From contig CAUUKX010000002.1 of NCBI GenBank assembly GCA_963545585.1, positions 1 through 64,000 on the forward strand: DNA of 64,000 nucleotides. The letters run 5' to 3'. How positions within the stretch are numbered: the stretch's first letter is position 1; the number at the start of each line of letters is the position of its first letter. The stretch is from W11650 sp963545585. GTDB taxonomy: Bacteria; Bacillota; Clostridia; Lachnospirales; Vallitaleaceae. Below the pieces are notes generated by a model. It saw only the letters and a program-made list of their open reading frames with translations, made no database searches and had not been told where the DNA came from. A program made the translations under genes and the position numbers. Shown here piece after piece: positions 54,945-62,372 of this stretch.

Positions 54945-55096
54945 ACTCAACCTTCCCATGTTCGCCGGAATAGTCTTTTTTAGGCTCGTTGCATGGGCAG
55001 GAACGGAATGCGATTTGCAAAGCAAATCGCGAGAGTAAGGCCATATACCCGCTCTCCGAGATGGATAGAAGCAAAAAAGTTATGGGAAAGTTAAGT
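54945..55096. repeat. MITE-like palindromic element, copy 2
   Basis: A 152-base element with high identity to 9881-10033 across its length, including the shared middle (AGGCTCGTTGCATGGGCAGG, ATGCGATTTGC). Terminal repeats: ACTCAACCTTCCCAT and ATGGGAAAGTTAAGT, with TATA on both sides. It lies 16 bases after the helicase stop and 26 bases before the next gene, and could serve as a transcription end for either. Confidence 0.8.
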
Positions 55097-55122
55097 TATA
55101 ACAAAAAAAAGGAGAATTGAAA

Positions 55123-58100
55123 ATGAATCGATTTGTTTCAAAATGGCACTGTCAACCCTTTATCCCCGGTGGCCGAGCAGCCTTAACCGCTCATCGCCGC
55201 CGCTCACTGCTTAGCGTATTGCTTGCGCTGACCCTATTCTTATCGGCCTTTGCCGGCAGCGAAGTGCGGGCAGAAAATAGCGGCGGCGGGAACGGGGATT
55301 TGCTGCCGATTAAAAGCAATGGAAAAGCGGGCTATCTGGACCGAAACGGAAATGTGGTAGTGCCGCTAAAGTATGATGAGACATGGCTTTTTTCCGAAGA
55401 AGGCTTGGGGAAAGTTAGATTAAATGGGAAAGAGGACTATATTGACCAAAACGGTCGGGAAATTACATCATTAAAGTATGATAGAATTTTTTTTGACGAA
55501 GGACTGCTGAAGATTGAATTAAATGGGAAGAAGGGCTATGCCGACAGAAACGGCAGGGAAGTCATACCGCTAAAGTACGATGAGGTGTCTATCGGTTCGA
55601 AAAAGGTGCTTGTTAAATTAAATGGGAAATGGGGCTTTATCGACAAAAGTAGCCGGGAAATCACACCGCTAAAGTATGATGAGGTAAGATTTTTTTCCGA
55701 AGATTTGTCGTTAGTTGGATTAAATGGGAAATGGGTATATCTCGGCGAAAGTGGACAGGAAATCACATCGCTGTACGATGAAACCAATGGTTTTTTCGAA
55801 GGACTGGCACCGGTTAAATTAAATGGAAAGTGGGGTTATATTGACGAAACAGGCCAGGAAGTCATACAGCTAAAATATGAGGATGCAAAGAGTTTTTCGG
55901 AAGGACTGGCATCGGTTAAATTAAATGGAAAGTGGGGATTTATTGATGAAAATGAACGGGAAATTACACCGCTAAAGTATGATGAAACCAATGTTTTTTG
56001 GGGAGGAGGACGGGCACTTGTTAAATTAAATGGGAAATGGGGTTATATTGACAAAATGGGCCGGGAGGTCATACCGCTAAAGTATGATGCAGCAGATTCT
56101 TTTTATGAAGGACTGGCGGCGGTTTGCTTGAATGGGAATTGGGGTTATATCGACAAAAGTGGTCGAAAAATTACATCATTAAAGTATGATCGTGCATACA
56201 GCTACATAGGAGGATATGCGAGAGTTGAATTAAATGGGAAGGATGGCATTATCGACGAAAGTGGTCGGGAAATAATCACACCGCTAAAGTATATGATGGT
56301 AAATGGTTTTTATGAAGGGCTGGCGCTGGCTGAATTATTGTGGGTAGGATTAAATGGGGAATATGGCTATAAATATGGCTATATTGATACAAATGCTCGG
56401 GAGGTAGTGCCGGTTAGGTATGATGGTTTAGAAGAACCGAAAAGCTACCCGGAACTGGTGCGGGTTTGGCTCGACGGCAGAAATGGCTATTTCGATAAGA
56501 ATCTTGGCAGGGTAACGCTTTATCACCCCAATGACCGAGATTTTTGGGAGAGGCATAACCGCACTTTGCCGGGGGTAACGTATGTTCCTTCAACGCCGGC
56601 AGTTCAGCCGCCGGTTGTGGCGTACCGGATCAAAGAGGATATCAAGCAAGTAGAAAGCTACTATAACACCGGCAGCTATCAAAAAGCACTGGATGAGCTG
56701 AACCGGATTGCCGCCAAAGCCGTGACCGAAGAAGATAAGCTCTATATCTTGGTGTGGGAGTATGTGCTGAGCTACCGGCTAAGCCGGGCGGCGGAACTGG
56801 CAAAATTAGCGGAACTCCTAAAGCAGGCGGAGCTTGACCGAGTGCAGAATAGTCTCCTAATGGCTCGCTATTATTCGGTGCTGGGCGACCAGGAACGAAC
56901 GCTGAACCAAATGAGTCAGGCGATGAAGGATAATCCGGACAATCAACGCTTTTTTGAGCAGGAGCAGGAGTTTCAAAAGCTGAAACAAACCGAAAGCTTT
57001 CAGGAGCTGGTTCGACTCAAGGAAAACAGCATTCCCGATGTGTGGTATTCTTCACTGGATATGGCAGGAACAGTCGGCGATGTGATGCAGGTGGTTCGCG
57101 GGAAGTTAGCCGAGCTCAATGACTTTCAAAGAACCAACAGCCGGGTGCTGGAGCAGCTGACGAAGTGGCTGGAATACGCCCGCAGCCGGTATCTTAACCT
57201 GCTCATGGTCTATCAGCTGAATCAAGCTTCCGGCAAGGTGAGCTTCAAGGCAGATTTTGCCCAAACGCTGAGCCAGCATTACAAGGCCTTTAACCGCAAT
57301 CTGGCGGAACTTTTGGAGCAATATAAGATTGTACTCAATCGTCAGCTGGTCGCCGATACCCAGCTGGAACTGCCCTATGATATGAGCAGCCGGCAGAAGA
57401 TTGACATTTATCTGAAAAAGGCGGATTTGGAAGAACTAAAAGACTATGGTTATCTTAGCTTCCGCTATGAAGGTGATGGCATTTCCTTGCCGATTAAGGA
57501 ATTTTTGGAGATTTGGGGCGATGCGGCTGAGTGGCGGATTCAGATTATCAGTGGCGAGGGCGAGCTTACGGTGTATTTTTATCGGGATGGAGTCAAGGTT
57601 GACCGTCTGGCGATACCGTATTATCTGTTTATTGCCAAGAAGGGGATTTCCCGTTTTCAGGACAGCGGACAGTATACGATTTATCGGGGGAGCGATAACT
57701 TAGGCGGTATTTTCCGCGAAAGCCGCAAGGGGATAGAGGTTCGGACAGAGCAGACGGGTGAGTTCCGAATTCGGCAGGAGAATGTTAAGTTCAGCGATAT
57801 CAGTGATATCGGTTATTATTCCCGCTATAACATTGAGGCGCTGGCAGTGAAAAATATGATTAAGGGCGTGGGGAACGAGCAGTTTGCACCGGAGCGGTCT
57901 ATGACCCGAGCCGAGTTTGTGACTTTGCTGATTCGGGCGATGGCATTGGCGGAAAAAGGCGGCAGCCAGAAGTTTGTGGATGTATCGTCCTCGGATTGGT
58001 TTGCACCTTATGTAGCGGCAGCCTCTTCGCATCAGCTGGTTAAGGGCAAGACGGCGACCGAGTTTAAACCGCAGGATGCCATTACCCGCAATGAAGCGGT

Positions 58101-58353
58101 TACGATCTGCGCCCGGGAGATTCGCAATAAGATGGGATATCAGATTACTGCGGAGGAAATCAAGGAAGTGATGAAGATTTATACCGACTTTGCGGCAATT
58201 CCGGACTGGGCGGCAAAAGAAGTGGCTTGTGCCTATCATTCGCGGCTGATTGGCCGCAGTGCGGACGGCAAGTTTGGCGGCAGCCGGAATTTGACACGGC
58301 AGGAGGGAGCCGATTTGATTGCTGAGCTGTATCAGCTTTTGATTCGGCAGTAG
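55123..58353 (+). CDS. Large WG-repeat surface protein with SLH domains
   Basis: A 1076-residue exported protein. A long signal region with a hydrophobic core near residues 28-43 (LLSVLLALTLFLSAFAG) precedes about eleven WG repeats (LNGKWGYIDETGQEVIQLKY pattern) to residue 465, a tetratricopeptide-like helical part (residues 505-640; YYNTGSYQKALDELNRIAAK), a mixed domain (residues 640-890) and S-layer homology domains at the C-terminus (NIEALAVKNMIKGVGNEQF, TRAEFVTLLIRAM; DWFAPYVAAASSHQLVKGK). SLH domains bind secondary cell-wall polymer, so the protein is likely displayed on the surface. ATG 55123 follows AAAAGGAGA. Confidence 0.9.
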   Translation: MNRFVSKWHCQPFIPGGRAALTAHRRRSLLSVLLALTLFLSAFAGSEVRAENSGGGNGDLLPIKSNGKAGYLDRNGNVVVPLKYDETWLFSEEGLGKVRLNGKEDYIDQNGREITSLKYDRIFFDEGLLKIELNGKKGYADRNGREVIPLKYDEVSIGSKKVLVKLNGKWGFIDKSSREITPLKYDEVRFFSEDLSLVGLNGKWVYLGESGQEITSLYDETNGFFEGLAPVKLNGKWGYIDETGQEVIQLKYEDAKSFSEGLASVKLNGKWGFIDENEREITPLKYDETNVFWGGGRALVKLNGKWGYIDKMGREVIPLKYDAADSFYEGLAAVCLNGNWGYIDKSGRKITSLKYDRAYSYIGGYARVELNGKDGIIDESGREIITPLKYMMVNGFYEGLALAELLWVGLNGEYGYKYGYIDTNAREVVPVRYDGLEEPKSYPELVRVWLDGRNGYFDKNLGRVTLYHPNDRDFWERHNRTLPGVTYVPSTPAVQPPVVAYRIKEDIKQVESYYNTGSYQKALDELNRIAAKAVTEEDKLYILVWEYVLSYRLSRAAELAKLAELLKQAELDRVQNSLLMARYYSVLGDQERTLNQMSQAMKDNPDNQRFFEQEQEFQKLKQTESFQELVRLKENSIPDVWYSSLDMAGTVGDVMQVVRGKLAELNDFQRTNSRVLEQLTKWLEYARSRYLNLLMVYQLNQASGKVSFKADFAQTLSQHYKAFNRNLAELLEQYKIVLNRQLVADTQLELPYDMSSRQKIDIYLKKADLEELKDYGYLSFRYEGDGISLPIKEFLEIWGDAAEWRIQIISGEGELTVYFYRDGVKVDRLAIPYYLFIAKKGISRFQDSGQYTIYRGSDNLGGIFRESRKGIEVRTEQTGEFRIRQENVKFSDISDIGYYSRYNIEALAVKNMIKGVGNEQFAPERSMTRAEFVTLLIRAMALAEKGGSQKFVDVSSSDWFAPYVAAASSHQLVKGKTATEFKPQDAITRNEAVTICAREIRNKMGYQITAEEIKEVMKIYTDFAAIPDWAAKEVACAYHSRLIGRSADGKFGGSRNLTRQEGADLIAELYQLLIRQ

Positions 58354-58368
58354 GAGGTATGGCGTGCT

Positions 58369-58457
58369 ACAGCTGGCGCAGCCGGGGATGTTTTTAGAAA
58401 GGATATCTACATAGCTACCTGCATAGAAATATCACCGGCTGCACCGCTGTTTTTTTC
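58369..58457 (+). terminator. Terminator with long loop after the SLH gene
   Basis: ACAGCTGGCGCAGCCGG (58369-58385) pairs with CCGGCTGCACCGCTGT (58435-58450), broken by one small internal loop, and a run of seven T follows. The 49-base loop is unusually long for a simple terminator. Confidence 0.7.
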
Positions 58458-58611
58458 GCTTTAAGGCAGGCTTGGCAAAGGGACTACTTGTCCGGATGGG
58501 TTAAAGCGAGAAAAATCAAAGAAAGAGGAAGCCCCGAAATAGGAAAGGCAAAGAAAGCGAACCCAAGGAACGAAAAAGCAAAAAAAGATAGGTCAAGAAA
58601 GAGGAAAAAAG

Positions 58612-59871
58612 ATGCTTTGCGAAAAATGCGGGAATCAATTAACGAAGGGAATGAAGTTTTGTAATCTTTGCGGGACAGAGATTCATTGGAGTGAACCGAA
58701 ACCGGAGAATCGCCCGGCGAAAGACCCTGTATGGATGCCTCAAATTATCACAAACGTACTCTATCGAGAAGAAGATCAAGAGACAGCTGCCGAATCGCCG
58801 GAAATGCAAAAAATAATGACCGCCGAAGCAAATAAAAAAGCTTGGATCCGAACCGGCGCAGCGGCTTTGCTTTGCTTTGCGGCGATGTTTGCAATCGGCT
58901 ATTTTTTTAAGGGCACACAATTTGACACCGAGCAGGTACAGGCTGAACAAATAGCCGGAGAAGCGGAAGCACATAACCAAGTGGCTTATCAGGATTTGCA
59001 GCGGGAAGAAGCAGCAGAAAAGAAGCTGCAAAAGGAGATAGAGCAAAAAAAGCAAGCCGAAGAAGAAAAAAGAAATCCGAAGCTTCCGATAGCGGTAGAT
59101 AAATTGGAACTTTTTTGGCTGCCCCCGGAGCTGAAGCAAAAATACGATTGGGTGGGGACTTATGTTTTGGATGATGCGATTTTGGTGGGGGAGAGGATTG
59201 ATGCTTGGGACGAAGAGTATAGCTCGGCTGAGGAAGGAAGGAATATTTTAGACTGTCTTTTATTTCCGCCTATGGAACGTTCCGGGGCATATGGAGAAGC
59301 TAAGTTTTATAACTTTGGTCTAATCAATATCCGGGGGATAGAAATCTTTCCGCCGATTTATCGGGGAGCAATATATACTTTCCACGGAGCAAGATGGGCG
59401 GATAATTATGAACATGGGGATGAGCCGAATGATGCGCTTGAGCTGGATGAGCAGAGCGGGCAATATCATTTTCTGGTAAAGGAAGAAAAAGGAGAAAGGT
59501 TTACCGATAGACAAGAGGCGATTGACGGTAATTTAACGGACGAAGAATGGAAAAAACAAATGACCGAGTTGCACCGAGAGTATTTTCCCCAGATTTATCC
59601 GGTGCTGGGGCTTTGGTCAGGGTACGGCGTTGGTATTGCCAGAGTACGGGATACGGTCAGCGAGGGCTTGCTTTTGTTTTCGGATAAACAGGCGGATCAT
59701 CTCTTTGCCGAAAACGGCGGAAAAATAGGATTTGTCAATACCGAGGGGCAAGTGGTGATACCGCCGATTTTTGACCGAGCGGAAACATTCCAGAATGGAT
59801 ATGCTTATGTGGAGATGGGTGAAAAAAAGGGATTTTTAAAAAATCCGCTGCCGATGGAGAAAAGGAGATGA
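58612..59871 (+). CDS. Zinc-ribbon membrane protein with WG-like end
   Basis: A 419-residue protein. The N-terminal zinc ribbon has Cys3, Cys6, Cys17 and Cys20. One membrane helix lies at about residues 83-103, followed by a charged coiled coil (residues 110-150), an unknown outer domain and a final WG-like unit (KIGFVNTEGQVVIPPIFDRA). The ribbon should be in the cytoplasm and the rest outside. AGAGGAAAAAAG precedes ATG 58612. Its stop overlaps the next start, so both are co-translated. No function can be assigned. Confidence 0.8.
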   Translation: MLCEKCGNQLTKGMKFCNLCGTEIHWSEPKPENRPAKDPVWMPQIITNVLYREEDQETAAESPEMQKIMTAEANKKAWIRTGAAALLCFAAMFAIGYFFKGTQFDTEQVQAEQIAGEAEAHNQVAYQDLQREEAAEKKLQKEIEQKKQAEEEKRNPKLPIAVDKLELFWLPPELKQKYDWVGTYVLDDAILVGERIDAWDEEYSSAEEGRNILDCLLFPPMERSGAYGEAKFYNFGLINIRGIEIFPPIYRGAIYTFHGARWADNYEHGDEPNDALELDEQSGQYHFLVKEEKGERFTDRQEAIDGNLTDEEWKKQMTELHREYFPQIYPVLGLWSGYGVGIARVRDTVSEGLLLFSDKQADHLFAENGGKIGFVNTEGQVVIPPIFDRAETFQNGYAYVEMGEKKGFLKNPLPMEKRR

Positions 59872-61082
59872 AGCAGGTGAGATTTCAGAAGAAGATAGCG
59901 TTCTTTTTGCTGATTTTAGCTGCCGGACTGGGCTTTGGAGCGGCGTATTATGCCAGACAGGTTCAGCAGGAGCGGATAGAGAATCAAGAAAAACAAGAAT
60001 TGCAGAGCCGGCTTCAGCAGGGCTATGAACAGGGCAAGAGCTTTTTGCAGAACAAAGAAGGCCGGCTGTCAGCAGAAGAATATGCACTGCTTGGAGCGGC
60101 GGCGGTGGCGGAAGAAAATTATGAGCAGGCACTGCTGTGTTATCAGACAGCTATGCTGCTGTCTAAGGGAAATAACAAAAAATGGGCAAAGGAACTGATG
60201 GAGAAGCTGCCGGAAAAAGAGGCGATTACGATTGCCTTAGCGAGATGGCTGTGGCAGCAAGCCGAGAGTGAAGTCGCTGCTGAAGCTGTGATTTCGTATT
60301 ATCGGAGTTTGGGGGCAGAACAGGCAGAAAAAGAATATTTGCAGACTGTTTTGGCAGGCGGTGAAAATAGTGGCTGGCGGGAACGCTTTGCCGAATTGGA
60401 GGAAAAAGAAAGAAAGGCGGAGCAGGCAAAACGAGAAGAAGAAGAGCGGCTGAGGCAGGAAAAAGAGAAAAAAGAGAAGCTTCGTCAAAAGGAGATAGAA
60501 CGCTTAAGCCCTCGGGCAGAAAAAGATGCCAAACTGCACCGCAGCCTGACAGAGCTGTCTGCCAGAGGTTATACAATGACAACCGCATTTAATCAGCATA
60601 TAACCTTTGATAGCGGAAATACATATCGAGTGGAGTATCGGATTTACAGCAAAGAAGTGATCGTGCGTTGGGAAGATCAAGATCAAAAACAAAAGAAATG
60701 GGCGAACATGAGGCATTATATTGTATTTTGGGATGAAGACGGCTATCTGACTTCGGTTCATTGTGTGTTTGAGCAGGAAGAGCGACCGGAGTATTATTGG
60801 GATAGCGGAGGTAAGTGGATAGTTGGCGGCAGCATAGAATATTATCCTATGAAGCAAGGTGAGATTGCTATTGACAAGTGGATAGATGTTTGGGTTGACG
60901 AAGTAAAGACCTTGAAAGGAACCAAAACGGCAGAGGCTTCCTATTGTTTTCTTGTAGAAAACGGTATATATGGAATGGACACAGAAGGAGGGCGTGCACG
61001 TAGACTAAAAGCTTACGGAATAGAAGAAAATGAAGTAAGAGAATACTTTTGGAGTGATGCCATAGAGTGGCCGGCAGACTAA
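59868..61082 (+). CDS. Membrane-anchored protein with shifted C-terminus
   Basis: A 404-residue protein with an N-terminal membrane helix (about residues 9-28), a helical repeat part (ALLGAAAVAEENYEQALLCY is tetratricopeptide-like), a charged coiled coil (residues 175-215) and a beta-rich C-terminal domain (FNQHITFDSGNTYRVEYRIY). The end has been changed: a 30-base block (61002-61031) is repeated 74 bases later (61076-61105), shifting the frame so that a stop occurs at once. The likely older ending continues in another frame to 61204. No known family. Confidence 0.75.
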   Translation: MKQVRFQKKIAFFLLILAAGLGFGAAYYARQVQQERIENQEKQELQSRLQQGYEQGKSFLQNKEGRLSAEEYALLGAAAVAEENYEQALLCYQTAMLLSKGNNKKWAKELMEKLPEKEAITIALARWLWQQAESEVAAEAVISYYRSLGAEQAEKEYLQTVLAGGENSGWRERFAELEEKERKAEQAKREEEERLRQEKEKKEKLRQKEIERLSPRAEKDAKLHRSLTELSARGYTMTTAFNQHITFDSGNTYRVEYRIYSKEVIVRWEDQDQKQKKWANMRHYIVFWDEDGYLTSVHCVFEQEERPEYYWDSGGKWIVGGSIEYYPMKQGEIAIDKWIDVWVDEVKTLKGTKTAEASYCFLVENGIYGMDTEGGRARRLKAYGIEENEVREYFWSDAIEWPAD

Positions 61083-61105
61083 AAGCTTACGGAATAGAAG
61101 AAAAT
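61002..61105 (+). repeat. 30-base direct repeat, 74-base period
   Basis: AGACTAAAAGCTTACGGAAT plus ten further bases is present perfectly at 61002-61031 and 61076-61105. The period of 74 is not a multiple of three. In the first copy it encodes RLKAYGIEEN in the frame of the 404-residue gene; in the second the same peptide is in a different frame. Confidence 0.9.
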
Positions 61106-61204
61106 ATGGTCAGACTCTATGTTTTTTGTCATGGAAGCTATGGGTATGTGGACATGTACCTTGACATGGGACAGGATGGCTTATCGATAAGGGAAAAGAA
61201 ATAA
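61076..61204 (+). pseudogene. Detached C-terminal remnant of the preceding gene
   Basis: Forty-two codons read RLKAYGIEENMVRLYVFCHG, then GYVDMYLDMGQDGLSIREKK and TAA. The frame begins at the second copy of the 30-base repeat and has no start of its own. It probably was the original end of the 59868 gene before the 74-base duplication. Confidence 0.6.
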
Positions 61205-61225
61205 AGTCAAACAAAGGAGATTTTT

Positions 61226-61813
61226 ATGTATTGTAAGCAATGCGGAAATGAAATCGGATCGGGACAAAAATTCTGCCCAAAATGCGGCCGGAGGTTGGCA
61301 GCCGGCACTGCCCCTTTGGCTTCTTCCGGTTCGTCTTTTGCAGCTGCCGATTTGGCTTCATCATCGGGATTTCAGCCTTTTTCTTCGGCTGCACCATCGG
61401 TCGCCGATTCCGGCAGCCGGATAGGGAGCTGGAGAAAATGGTTGCCTTGGGGACTGGTGGCGGTACTGGCAGTGGTGCTCATTGTTCTTTTGGGGTCTAA
61501 GGGGTTGCCCCAAAGCATGAAGGTTGTTTCTTTTTCGCCGGTTGGCAGTTGGCAGATAGATGGTGACCGGTGGGATGCTATGGAATTTTGGTTTACCGGG
61601 GATGGAAAACTGCGAATTGGAGTAGCCGGTGTGTGGAAAGACGGCCTGCACTGGGAAAAGGGAGATGGAGATGAGATTTATGTCAGCGGCGAACTGCCGC
61701 AGGTCTTAGGCTTGTCCTTTGGCAGCATTGGCATGATGATGAATTATGATCAGGCAAACAAGCAATTGATTTGGGAAATCGGTGGGCAGAAAATATACTT
61801 AAAACGCAAATAA
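61226..61813 (+). CDS. Small zinc-ribbon membrane protein
   Basis: A 195-residue protein with an N-terminal zinc ribbon (Cys3, Cys6, Cys17, Cys20), a Ser/Ala-rich linker, one membrane helix (about residues 74-91) and an outer domain of about 100 residues (VGSWQIDGDRWDAMEFWFTG). This outer part resembles small beta-rich domains that sense or bind, but no family is recognised. AAAGGAG precedes ATG 61226. Confidence 0.78.
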   Translation: MYCKQCGNEIGSGQKFCPKCGRRLAAGTAPLASSGSSFAAADLASSSGFQPFSSAAPSVADSGSRIGSWRKWLPWGLVAVLAVVLIVLLGSKGLPQSMKVVSFSPVGSWQIDGDRWDAMEFWFTGDGKLRIGVAGVWKDGLHWEKGDGDEIYVSGELPQVLGLSFGSIGMMMNYDQANKQLIWEIGGQKIYLKRK

Positions 61814-61829
61814 AAGAAAGGATAAAACA

Positions 61830-62282
61830 ATGGGAATTTTAGATAATTTAGGAGTGGGCAAGAAAAATGTACCTTTAGAACAAGCAAGGCAAAATATGCT
61901 GTTAATGGAAAAACAATTTCAAAATTTATGCGAAAACTTGGGCGTGCTGGTTTATCAAAAAAGTGAACAAGGCGAAGAAAACACCCCGGCCTATCAGGAG
62001 CTGCTGCATAAAATCAAACGAACCAAGGCCAATCACGAATCTTTTTACGCCAATTGGCTGCAATTACAGGGATTGATGAGATGTGCCAATTGCCATAAGG
62101 AAATCCCTTATGGCAGCATATTTTGCGCTAATTGCGGCAAAAAAGCTGGTGTGAGAGAAGGAGAGGAGAGCAATGCGGGAGCAGCAGCTGCCGTGGCGGA
62201 AAAAGAGCATTGCCAAAACTGTGGTGCAGAGATGGAGACAGATGCAGCGTTTTGCACCTCCTGCGGGGCGAAAAAAGTTTGA
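61830..62282 (+). CDS. Cytoplasmic double zinc-ribbon protein
   Basis: A 150-residue soluble protein. The first 80 residues form a helical, coiled-coil-like part (ARQNMLLMEKQFQNLCENLG). Two zinc ribbons follow: CANCHKEIPYGSIFCANCG and CQNCGAEMETDAAFCTSCG, with an Ala/Glu linker between. It has no membrane helix, unlike its neighbours, so it may be a cytoplasmic partner. AAAGGA precedes ATG 61830. Confidence 0.8.
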   Translation: MGILDNLGVGKKNVPLEQARQNMLLMEKQFQNLCENLGVLVYQKSEQGEENTPAYQELLHKIKRTKANHESFYANWLQLQGLMRCANCHKEIPYGSIFCANCGKKAGVREGEESNAGAAAAVAEKEHCQNCGAEMETDAAFCTSCGAKKV

Positions 62283-62372
62283 TAGTGAAAGAAAAAGAAA
62301 AAACAGAAAAAACCAGTTTGACCTTGCAGAGAGGAGATTTAATATACCATACCGGGATATTATAATAACGAT

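Noticed and set aside
55300..56500. Regular repeats that might look like a CRISPR array
   Set aside because: The repeats are in-frame WG protein repeats with about 100-base period and coding variation, not short identical repeats with unique spacers.
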